A DNA stretch of 64,000 nt from CAVZYN01 sp963779515. GTDB taxonomy: Bacteria; Pseudomonadota; Alphaproteobacteria; Rhizobiales; Hyphomicrobiaceae. The first letter of the stretch is position 1; each line of letters opens with the position of its first letter. Below, piece after piece: positions 34,710 through 42,084 of the stretch. The notes beneath the pieces are model-generated. The model saw only the letters and a program-made list of their open reading frames with translations, was not told where the DNA came from and made no database searches. Where the stretch lies: the NCBI GenBank assembly GCA_963779515.1, contig CAVZYN010000009.1, positions 310,001 through 374,000 on the forward strand. Reading direction: 5' to 3'. The position numbers and the translations under genes were made by a program.

Positions 34710-36029
34710 GTGCAGCTACCTCGCAATCACCAGCATCGGATCGAACTCAACGACGAGGCACACGCCCGGCCACCGGAGGCGCTGACGCCGCCGCTGCGGA
34801 TTTCGTTTTTTGCGCTCTACAACACGGCTCAGTCGGCGGAACGGGGATCAAGATCCATCAGCGATTTAGCGCGCCGCTTTGACGCCGAGCCGCCGCCCGA
34901 TGGTGCAAATCACTTCAGCTGCGACTTCGGGCCGTTTCGCGTCAAGTGGGAGCGGCATACCGAATTTACGCGCTACAAATTCATTGCGCCGGGCCTGACC
35001 GGAGACCCTTTCAAGACGGTCGCACTCAACCTCGTGCCGGCCGATTGGATCGCGGCACTTCCCGGGGAGATGTTGGCCGCGACGCACATCGCATTCGAGA
35101 GCCGGGGCCAATCGCCGCTCGAGCCCGAGGACCTGTCTCGACGCTACTTCGGCGGCAATAACCTGATCGGCGCGATCGTCGCGGATGGACTGGGCGCGGC
35201 GTTCACGGACTTCAAGATTCATGACGATGGGTTTGGCCGCCTCTACCTCGAGGACAGGGGCATGACACCCCGGCAAGCCGGCCGCACGATGCAGAGGCTG
35301 GTCGAAATAGATGCCTATCGCATGCTGGCGCTGCTGGCACTGCCGGTGGCGCGGGAGCTCACGCCGTTGTTGTCCCGCGCCGAGGCGGAGCTTGCCAATA
35401 TCGCGGGCGCCATGGTGGAGGCGAAGGGCGACGACGAGGCTGCCCTGCTTGGCCGGTTGACGCGGCTGGAAGCGGAGATCGAGAGCCGGCACGCCGAGAA
35501 TTTCAACCGCTTCAGCGCGGCATCGGCCTACTATGACTTAGTGCGACGCCGGATCGATGAACTCCGGGAGACCCGGGTGGAGGGCCTGCAGACTTTCCGC
35601 GAATTCACGGAGCGCCGATTGGCGCCGGCGATGAATACGTGCGTGGCCGTGTCGGCACGGCAGAGGGCGTTGTCGAGCCGGGTCGCACAATCGACCCAGC
35701 TGTTATCGACGCGCGTCGATATCGCGCGCGAGCAGCAAAATCAGTCGGTTCTCGAGTCGATGAACCACCGGGCAATGCTGCAATTGCGGCTGCAAGAAAC
35801 GGTCGAAGGTCTTTCAGTTGCCGCGGTCACATACTATGTCGTCGGCATCATCGCGTATTTTGCGAAGGGCCTTGCGGCGGGCGGCATGGCCCTCAAGCCC
35901 GATGTCGTGACCGCCATCAGCATTCCGGTCGTGGCGCTGCTGGTTGCCTTGGGTGTTCGACGGGTCCGCCGCATCGTGTCGAGCGGACAGAAAAGCGGCC
36001 GCGGTGCCGGCCGCCCGGACACGACATGA
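34710..36029 (+). CDS. DUF3422 family membrane-anchored protein
   Basis: The protein of about 439 residues starts near VQLPRNHQHRIELNDEAHARPPE, matching the N-terminus of the DUF3422 family. A soluble alpha/beta part is followed by a long helical, probably coiled-coil, region (about 210-370) and two C-terminal membrane helices (LSVAAVTYYVVGIIAYFAKGL and VTAISIPVVALLVALGV). The layout resembles a divalent-cation-channel-like stalk, but the function is unknown. It begins 15 bp after bchO. The GTG at 34710 behind CGGAG is favoured over TTG 34692. Its place in a bch/crt run suggests it is carried along with the PGC. Confidence 0.8.
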   Translation: MQLPRNHQHRIELNDEAHARPPEALTPPLRISFFALYNTAQSAERGSRSISDLARRFDAEPPPDGANHFSCDFGPFRVKWERHTEFTRYKFIAPGLTGDPFKTVALNLVPADWIAALPGEMLAATHIAFESRGQSPLEPEDLSRRYFGGNNLIGAIVADGLGAAFTDFKIHDDGFGRLYLEDRGMTPRQAGRTMQRLVEIDAYRMLALLALPVARELTPLLSRAEAELANIAGAMVEAKGDDEAALLGRLTRLEAEIESRHAENFNRFSAASAYYDLVRRRIDELRETRVEGLQTFREFTERRLAPAMNTCVAVSARQRALSSRVAQSTQLLSTRVDIAREQQNQSVLESMNHRAMLQLRLQETVEGLSVAAVTYYVVGIIAYFAKGLAAGGMALKPDVVTAISIPVVALLVALGVRRVRRIVSSGQKSGRGAGRPDTT

Positions 36030-36047
36030 GACTGGTGGAGCGACATC

Positions 36048-36206
36048 ATGGACTTCGAGAACAATGCTGGACTGATCGAGATGGCGTTCGTCTACACCGT
36101 CGTTCTTGGGTTCGGGCTCTGGCAAATCATCTCCATCCGGCGCCAACTGCGGCGCGACAAAGAGGCGGCCGATCGGACGCCGCCGGTTGATCCGCCACGG
36201 ACATGA
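36048..36206 (+). CDS. 52-aa single-helix membrane protein after DUF3422 gene
   Basis: This small gene has a GGAG ribosome site 8 bp before the ATG. The product has a short acidic N-terminus, one helix (MAFVYTVVLGFGLWQIISI) and a basic, then Pro-rich tail (RRQLRRDKEAADRTPPVD). It starts 18 bp after the DUF3422 stop and is likely co-translated with it. It ends only 9 bp before the convergent crtC stop. No function can be assigned; a small partner subunit of the DUF3422 protein is possible. Confidence 0.65.
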   Translation: MDFENNAGLIEMAFVYTVVLGFGLWQIISIRRQLRRDKEAADRTPPVDPPRT

Positions 36207-36215
36207 GGGCGGCGG

Positions 36216-37295
36216 TCATCCGCGCGGCGGACAGCTGCGCCGCGGCATCCGGAATGGTAGCATCGCTTGCACGATGGGCCGGCGAAAGCGCGCCAATGAG
36301 AGCGTTTCGTGAATTGCGGACACAGCGTCACCGGCGATGGACGTGTCGATCAGCGAGCGCGCATAAAATGGTCCGTCTTCCCATGTGCTGCGGACTTTCG
36401 GCTGCGCACCGCGGTCGGCGCGAGTTTGGCGTTCGAGCCGCCAAAAGGTCCGCCCGAGATCGGCCGCGGGTGGGACGTCCACCGGCACGACGGCGCCCGA
36501 GGCGTTGCAATCGAGCGCCAAGGCCGACAACTCGCCCGTCGGCGTGGTCACGTCGTAGAGAATCCGCGTGCGATTGCGCTCGATCGTGCGTGACCAATCC
36601 CAACGTTCGAACCCCGCTTCGAGCGGAACATCGCCGCTATTGGAGTCAAAATAGCCTTGCCCACTCCACTCCATCTTAGGCCGATCGAGGCGCACGCGCA
36701 CGCGCGCGACCGGCGCGAGCGGCCGCCAGCGATGCCGCTCGTTGGTGTCGAGCGTCGCTGAAAAGCCTGTGAGGCAGAGCGGCTCCAGCTCGATTTCACC
36801 GATGATCTTCGCCGGCAGCGGCGCAGTGACTTCCTCGATCTGAGCTACCAGCTTGCGTCCGTTCCAACTCAATTGGCTTGGTCCAATGGCCAAGCGTTGC
36901 GGCGTTGCGGTCATCGATCCTTTGCCGCGTTCCGTCATCGCCCACCAATGCCGGCCGCGCTCGTATAGCGCGATATTGAAGGCGCAATGTGCTTCGGGCG
37001 TGGATCGGCCGCGGCGCCGGGACCATGCATAGTACGGCGAGAAAACGCTGCCAATGAAGGCGATCATGGTCAGTCCGTGGTTCTGGTCGTCGCTGAGGGC
37101 ATCGACGTACCACCACGCATAGCCACCCGGGACGACGTGCGCATCGAAGCGAGGTCCGAGATCAGGCTCGCGGCGGCTTGCCGCCCCGACAAGGCCGCCA
37201 TCGGCAGGCCAGGGCCTGGATGCACGCTCGCGCCCGCGAAATAAAGACCAGGTAGCCGGGCTCTCGATCCGCTGCGGCGAAAGGAGGCCATCCAT
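36216..37295 (-). CDS. crtC: Carotenoid 1,2-hydratase CrtC (start uncertain)
   Basis: CrtC adds water to the psi-end of neurosporene or lycopene. The family core is intact: VPGGYAWWYVDALSDDQNHGLTMIAF, GSVFSPYYAWSRR, WSGQGYFDSNSGDVPLE and ERWDWSRT. The natural start should lie close to residue FDAHVVPGG (about 37150), overlapping the crtD end. No ATG, GTG or TTG exists there in frame; the nearest ATG is 37295, which would overlap crtD by 226 bp. The intervening residues look like an antisense-free shadow of crtD, so the true start may have been lost or shifted by an indel. Confidence 0.85.
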   Translation of the reverse strand: MDGLLSPQRIESPATWSLFRGRERASRPWPADGGLVGAASRREPDLGPRFDAHVVPGGYAWWYVDALSDDQNHGLTMIAFIGSVFSPYYAWSRRRGRSTPEAHCAFNIALYERGRHWWAMTERGKGSMTATPQRLAIGPSQLSWNGRKLVAQIEEVTAPLPAKIIGEIELEPLCLTGFSATLDTNERHRWRPLAPVARVRVRLDRPKMEWSGQGYFDSNSGDVPLEAGFERWDWSRTIERNRTRILYDVTTPTGELSALALDCNASGAVVPVDVPPAADLGRTFWRLERQTRADRGAQPKVRSTWEDGPFYARSLIDTSIAGDAVSAIHETLSLARFRRPIVQAMLPFRMPRRSCPPRG

Positions 37296-38642
37296 CCGTG
37301 CGAGGCCATCCCATAGAGGGCTCCGCCCGTCGCCGGAAACAGCTGGGCGAAATCCGGAGGTGTCGTGATCAGCGTTGCGTCCGGGCGAAAGGACGCTTTC
37401 AGCCCGCATTGTCTCAACGTTTGATCCATCGCGGCGATGCATGACGTGAACTCCACTTGCGGTTTAGACGGTTCTGGAGGCTTGCCGGTGACCGGCGGTG
37501 CGTTGACGATGCAGAAGAAGCGCTCGGGGCCGGCGGTTTTTGTCGTGCCATGCACGTCGCGATCCTGAGCACACACGTAGACCGTGGGTGACAGGGGAGG
37601 GCGGCCGCTGGCGATCTGATCAAATTCCGCCGCGTAGTCGCCGGAGAAGAACACCGTATGCCGGTGCAGCGGAAAGCCATGAACGTCGGCAACGGCGGAC
37701 AGCGTCACCGCCGACAGGGAGAGGCGGGAGGAGGGACCGGGCGGCACCTGATGGCCAAGGACCAGCCCTGAGGGGCCAGCGGACAAGGCCGCGACGTCAC
37801 CATTGAAGATGACCGAATTGGCGGAGAGGACCTCGCCTCCGGCAAGCCGCACGCCGCTGACGCGGCCGCCGGTCGCGATGATATCCGTGACCTCGCTTTG
37901 ATATCGAAATCGGGCGCCATGCCGGGTCGCGATGGTTTCGAGCGCCTGGGCGATGGCGTGCATGCCCTGGTCAGGAAGCCATACGCCTTGCCGCTCGACA
38001 TGCGCGATCAGCATGAGGGTTGCGGGCGCTAGAAAGGGGGAGGAGCCGCAGTAGGTCGCATAGCGGCCGAAGAGTTGCCGCAGGCGGGGATCGGGAAAGT
38101 AGCGGCCGAGCTCGCGCCAGAGCGTCGAGAAGGGCTTGATGCGCCAAAGCGCGCCGAGGCGGCGCATGCCGATCGCGGCCGTCAGGCCTGCGAGCGAAGG
38201 CCGCTCGGCACAGATGTAGGGTCCTTCGAGGGTTTCGTAGACCGCCTGGGCCTCAGCGCAAAAGCGGCGATAACCTTGGGCATTGGCTGCCCCCGCGAGG
38301 CGGCCAATGGCGTCGGCCGATCGGTCCATGTCCGAGAACAGGTCCAGCCGGTCGCGCTCGGTCCAGGCGTGGCGCGCAAGCGTTTCGCTTCGCCGGAACG
38401 TGATGTGTTCGTCGAGGCTGGAGCCGCAAGCAGAAAACAAGTCCTCGAAAACCCAACGCATGGTGCAGACGGTGGGGCCCGAGTTCGATCGGCTGGCCGC
38501 CGGCGATCGTCTCGCGCAGCTTGCCGCCTGGACCTGCCGCCCTCTCCAAGACCGTGACATCGAGACCGCGCGCTGCGAGGCGGCCTGCCGCTGCAAGTCC
38601 GCCCATGCCAGCGCCGATGATGATGACGCGATCCGGTTGCAC
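37070..38642 (-). pseudogene. crtD: Methoxyneurosporene/hydroxyneurosporene desaturase CrtD, frameshifted
   Basis: CrtD is the 3,4-desaturase of the spheroidene/spirilloxanthin pathway. The FAD-binding N-terminus (RVIIIGAGMGGLAAAGRLAA, VLERAAGPGGKLRE, to IELGP) is in one frame. The rest (PTVCTMRWVFEDLF ... LYFAGASVHPGPGLPMAALSG) is in the next. One extra base in the GGGGCCC run at 38474-38480 causes the break; removing it restores a 523-aa protein. The last 24 residues after SLISDLAS run into crtC and look non-native. The GTG at 38642 is the likely start; the ATG at 38720 would overlap a PpsR box. Confidence 0.88.
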
Positions 38643-38701
38643 GTGTGTCCTATCGAGCGAAGTGACGCCGGGGGCGCCAGCACATCCCGCGACCGCCGTT
38701 A

Positions 38702-38719
38702 TGTCAATATAACTCGACA
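38702..38719. promoter_or_regulatory. PpsR/CrtJ box 1, crtD/crtF divergent region
   Basis: TGT (38702-38704) and ACA (38717-38719) are 12 bp apart in TGTC...CGACA context. The right half forms the crtF -35 hexamer TCGACA. It is paired with a second box 8 bp away. Confidence 0.82.
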
Positions 38720-38742
38720 AATATCGATGTACATTTTAATTT
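38714..38742 (+). promoter_or_regulatory. Predicted crtF promoter (TCGACA-N17-TAATTT)
   Basis: A -35 at 38714-38719 and -10 at 38737-38742 have a 17-bp spacer; the start is expected near 38749, leaving a leader of about 63 nt. Both hexamers are inside PpsR boxes, as expected for repression by blocking RNA polymerase. Confidence 0.5.
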
Positions 38743-38745
38743 ACA
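38728..38745. promoter_or_regulatory. PpsR/CrtJ box 2, crtD/crtF divergent region
   Basis: TGT (38728-38730), 12 bases, ACA (38743-38745). It lies 8 bp after box 1, the classical tandem spacing for cooperative PpsR binding, and covers the crtF -10 TAATTT. Confidence 0.82.
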
Positions 38746-38811
38746 ACTCAGTTCGCGCCCGACGCACGGGATGACGCGGATCGGGCAGAAATTTACGAAA
38801 GGCGCAGTTCA

Positions 38812-39969
38812 ATGTTGAGCGCTCGTACGTCGGCATTTCGAGGTGGCCCGGCCAGGGACGTGAGCCGGATGGACCGGATCCTGGCGTTCCGCGACAGGCT
38901 GCTCGCGAACCCAAAGTTTCAAAGATGGGCCGCGACATCGCCGCTGACGCGCCGCATCGCGCGTGGGCAGGCGCAGGCGGCGTTCGATTTGTGCGCGGGC
39001 TTCGTGTATTCGCAGATCCTGTTCAGCTGCGTCGAACTGCGGCTTCTGGACCGGCTGGCTGAGGGGCCGCAGGAGCTCGAGGCGCTGGCGGCGGGTGCGG
39101 ACATTCCGGTGCGCTCGATGGAGACGCTACTGTCGGCGGCGGCGTCGCTCGGATTGGTGTCGCGCCGGGGCGAGGGGCGATTTGGGCTCGGCATGCGGGG
39201 CGCGGCGCTGGTGGGGAATCCGTCGGTGGCGCAGATGGTGCGTCATCACGCGATGCTCTATCGTGATCTCGCGGATCCGGTCGGGCTGCTGCGCAGTCGC
39301 GACGCGCCGACGCGGCTGTCGCAGTATTGGCCGTACGTAACCGCAGAAAACCCAGCAAAACTCGATGATTCCGCGGTGGCGCCGTATTCGGCGCTGATGG
39401 CCGCCTCGCAGGCGATGCTGGCGGATGACATTCTCGACGCCTATGCACTGAGCGCGCATCAGGGGCTGCTGGATGTGGGTGGCGGCGAGGGCGCGTTTGT
39501 GACTGCGGCGGGAGCGCGGGCGCCGCATCTCCGGTTGGGCGTGTTCGATCTTCCGGCCGTCGCCGAACGGGCGCGCGCGCGTCTTGAGGCAAAGGGGCTC
39601 GGCGCTCGCGCGCAGGTTCATGGCGGCGATTTTTTCGCGGACCCGCTGCCGCGCGGCTACGACATTATTTCGCTCGTGCGTATCGTGCACGATCATGACG
39701 ATGACGCGGTTTTGACGCTGTTGCGGGCGGTGCGGGCGGCATTGCCGCGAGGCGGAACGCTGTTGATCGCGGAGCCGATGTCGGGGGCGGCCGGATCGGA
39801 GGCGGTGGCGGACGCGTATTTCGGATTCTATCTGCTGGCGATGCGCAGCGGCCGGCCGCGAACGCCGAAAGAATTGATGCGCTTCTCGCGCGAGGCGGGA
39901 TTTTCCGGGGCGCGGCAGGTTGCGACCGCGCGGCCGATGCTGACGGGTCTGGTGCGCGCCACGGTGTAG
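38812..39969 (+). CDS. crtF: Demethylspheroidene (hydroxyneurosporene) O-methyltransferase CrtF
   Basis: CrtF methylates the tertiary hydroxyl of carotenoids after CrtC. The protein of about 385 residues has an N-terminal winged-helix dimerisation region (FDLCAGFVYSQILFSCVELRLLDRLAEG) and a SAM-binding fold (GLLDVGGGEGAFVTAAG, then ISLVRIVHDHDDDAV with the catalytic His). ATG 38812 follows GAAAGG; ATG 38869 (MDRILAFRDR) is an alternative nearer the family start. It is divergent from crtD. Confidence 0.93.
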   Translation: MLSARTSAFRGGPARDVSRMDRILAFRDRLLANPKFQRWAATSPLTRRIARGQAQAAFDLCAGFVYSQILFSCVELRLLDRLAEGPQELEALAAGADIPVRSMETLLSAAASLGLVSRRGEGRFGLGMRGAALVGNPSVAQMVRHHAMLYRDLADPVGLLRSRDAPTRLSQYWPYVTAENPAKLDDSAVAPYSALMAASQAMLADDILDAYALSAHQGLLDVGGGEGAFVTAAGARAPHLRLGVFDLPAVAERARARLEAKGLGARAQVHGGDFFADPLPRGYDIISLVRIVHDHDDDAVLTLLRAVRAALPRGGTLLIAEPMSGAAGSEAVADAYFGFYLLAMRSGRPRTPKELMRFSREAGFSGARQVATARPMLTGLVRATV

Positions 39970-39975
39970 ATTGAG

Positions 39976-39993
39976 TGTAAGGATAACTTGACA
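39976..39993. promoter_or_regulatory. PpsR/CrtJ box 1 upstream of bchC
   Basis: TGT (39976-39978), 12 bases, ACA (39991-39993); it starts 7 bp after the crtF stop. The right half is the end of a perfect TTGACA -35 hexamer. Confidence 0.85.
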
Positions 39994-40015
39994 ACAATAA
40001 TTGTAATTATAAGAT
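39988..40015 (+). promoter_or_regulatory. Predicted bchC promoter (TTGACA-N16-TAAGAT)
   Basis: A consensus TTGACA (39988-39993) is followed 16 bp later by TAAGAT (40010-40015). Both are inside PpsR boxes. Transcription would start near 40022 and could run through bchCXYZ-puf. Confidence 0.6.
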
Positions 40016-40019
40016 GACA
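40002..40019. promoter_or_regulatory. PpsR/CrtJ box 2 upstream of bchC
   Basis: TGT (40002-40004), 12 bases, ACA (40017-40019), exactly 8 bp downstream of box 1. It covers the predicted -10. The pair mirrors the well-studied Rhodobacter bchC promoter. Confidence 0.85.
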
Positions 40020-40068
40020 CATTCTGGACCAAGGTCCGGTGCCGTTCCGTCGAGAAGAAGGTCGCACG

Positions 40069-41007
40069 ATGAAGACCCTCGCCGTCGTCATGAAGGAGCC
40101 CGGACAGTTGGCGCTCGAGCCGCTCGAGCTCAGCCAACCGGTACCGCATGACGCCGTGGTCGAGATTGCCTGGAGCGGAATCAGCACGGGCACCGAGCGC
40201 CTGCTGTGGGAGGGCCGGATGCCGGCGTTCCCCGGCATGGGATATCCACTGGTGCCGGGCTACGAGTTGGCCGGCATTGTCGTCTCGGCAGGCCCTGACG
40301 CTGGCGTTGCTGCAGGCGAGCGCGTGTTCGTGCCGGGCGCCAATTGCTACATGGGAGCGCGTGGCCTGTTCGGCGGGGCGGCGCGTCGCGTCGTGGTGCC
40401 GGGGGCGCGGCTGCTGCCCATCGCCGGCGTCGCAGAGCAGCAAGCCACACTGCTGGCGCTGGCGGCGACCGCGCATCACATTTCGCCACTTACATCGACG
40501 CTGATGCCAGATCTGATTGTCGGGCACGGCGTGCTGGGGCGGCTGCTGGCGCGGCTCGCGGTAATCGCGGGTGCCTCGCCGGTGGTGTGGGAACGCAACC
40601 CGGCGCGGCGTGATGGGGCGAGCGGATACGAGGTGCGTGATCCGGACGCCGACCCGCGCCGCGACTACAAGCTGATCGCCGACGTCAGCGGCGACGCAAG
40701 CCTGCTCGATACACTGATCACGCGGCTCGCGCCGGGCGGTGAGATCGTCCTCGGCGGCTTCTACAGCACGCCGATCTCATTTGCGTTCCCGCCCGCGTTC
40801 ATGCGCGAGGCGCGGTTGCGGGTCGCGGCACAATGGAACCGCGACGATCTGGTCGCGGTGCGCGATCTCGTCGCGGCGCGGCGGCTCTCACTCGATGGGT
40901 TGATCACGCACGCGGCGGCAGCGGATACCGCAGCCCGCGCCTATCCGCAGGCGTTCGACGACCCACGATGCCTCAAAATGGTTCTGGATTGGAGACATCT
41001 CGCATGA
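40069..41007 (+). CDS. bchC: Bacteriochlorophyllide a dehydrogenase BchC
   Basis: BchC oxidises the 3-hydroxyethyl group to acetyl using NAD+. The 312-residue protein is a medium-chain dehydrogenase-like enzyme with SGISTGTERLLWEGRMPAFPGMGYP and VPGYELAGIV at the front and a dinucleotide fold near LIVGHGVLGRLLARLAVIAG. ATG 40069 follows GAAGAAGG. It overlaps bchX by 4 bp. Tandem PpsR boxes precede it. Confidence 0.95.
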   Translation: MKTLAVVMKEPGQLALEPLELSQPVPHDAVVEIAWSGISTGTERLLWEGRMPAFPGMGYPLVPGYELAGIVVSAGPDAGVAAGERVFVPGANCYMGARGLFGGAARRVVVPGARLLPIAGVAEQQATLLALAATAHHISPLTSTLMPDLIVGHGVLGRLLARLAVIAGASPVVWERNPARRDGASGYEVRDPDADPRRDYKLIADVSGDASLLDTLITRLAPGGEIVLGGFYSTPISFAFPPAFMREARLRVAAQWNRDDLVAVRDLVAARRLSLDGLITHAAAADTAARAYPQAFDDPRCLKMVLDWRHLA

Positions 41008-42026
41008 CGTTGTCCTGTGGCGCGGCCGTGGCAGACCTTGAGCGGCAAGTGATCGTCGATAAGCTGCGTCAGGAGGCGGCGATGGAGCCACCTCCGGTCT
41101 CGACGGCGCCCGTAACCAAAACCACGCAGATCATCGCCATCTACGGCAAGGGCGGAATCGGCAAGAGCTTCACGCTCGCGAACCTGTCCTACATGATGGC
41201 GCAGCAGGGCAAGAAAGTGCTACTGATCGGCTGCGATCCGAAGAGCGATACGACATCGCTGCTGTTCGGCGGCCGCGCGTGCCCGACGATCCTCGAGACA
41301 TCAGCGAAGAAGAAACTGGCGGGCGATGCGGTCGCGATCGGCGACGTCTGCTTCAAGCGCGATGGCGTGTTCGCAATGGAACTCGGCGGCCCCGAGGTTG
41401 GGCGCGGCTGCGGCGGGCGCGGCATCATTCATGGCTTCGAATTGCTCGAAAAGCTTGGCTTCCATGAGTGGGGCTTCGACTACGTGCTGCTGGATTTCCT
41501 CGGCGACGTGGTCTGCGGCGGCTTCGGCCTGCCGATCGCGCGCGACATGTGCCAGAAGGTGATCGTGGTCGGCTCGAACGATCTGCAGTCGCTGTATGTT
41601 GCCAACAACGTCTGCTCGGCGGTCGAGTATTTCCGCAAGCTCGGTGGCAACGTCGGCGTCGCGGGCCTCGTCGTCAACAAGGACGATGACACGGGCGAGG
41701 CGCACGCCTTCGCGGCGGCGGCTGGCATTCCGGTGCTGGCCTCGATCCCGGCGCATGACGACATCCGCCGCAAGAGCGCCAACTACGAAATCATCGGCCG
41801 CCCGGGCGGCCGATGGGCGCCGATGTTCGAGCAGCTCGCAATTGGCGTCGCCGAGGCCCCGCCATTGCGCCCGAAACCGCTGACGCAGGATGGACTTCTC
41901 GCGTTGTTCAAGGGCGAGCAGGTCGGACGCAACGTCACGCTCGAGCCCGCGCTGATCACCGACTTGATGCCGGCCGCACGCGCTGCCGAGAAGAAATCCC
42001 TCGAAGTCATTTACGAGACGGTCTGA
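41004..42026 (+). CDS. bchX: Chlorophyllide a reductase iron protein BchX
   Basis: BchX is the ATP-dependent electron donor of chlorophyllide a reductase, which turns the chlorin into a bacteriochlorin. The 340-residue protein has the P-loop YGKGGIGKSF (residues 47-56) and cluster cysteines C136 (GRGCGGRG) and C171 (DVVCGGFG). It is coupled to bchC by an ATGA overlap, and 58 bp separate it from bchY. Confidence 0.96.
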   Translation: MTLSCGAAVADLERQVIVDKLRQEAAMEPPPVSTAPVTKTTQIIAIYGKGGIGKSFTLANLSYMMAQQGKKVLLIGCDPKSDTTSLLFGGRACPTILETSAKKKLAGDAVAIGDVCFKRDGVFAMELGGPEVGRGCGGRGIIHGFELLEKLGFHEWGFDYVLLDFLGDVVCGGFGLPIARDMCQKVIVVGSNDLQSLYVANNVCSAVEYFRKLGGNVGVAGLVVNKDDDTGEAHAFAAAAGIPVLASIPAHDDIRRKSANYEIIGRPGGRWAPMFEQLAIGVAEAPPLRPKPLTQDGLLALFKGEQVGRNVTLEPALITDLMPAARAAEKKSLEVIYETV

Positions 42027-42084
42027 GAGGCGCCCAAGGCAGACAAAACTGAAGACAAGAGATCATCAAGATCCCTGAGGCACT

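Noticed and set aside
39127..40527. 466-codon minus-strand frame opposite crtF/bchC
   Set aside because: It spans a promoter region with PpsR boxes and two real genes; biased Arg/His composition.
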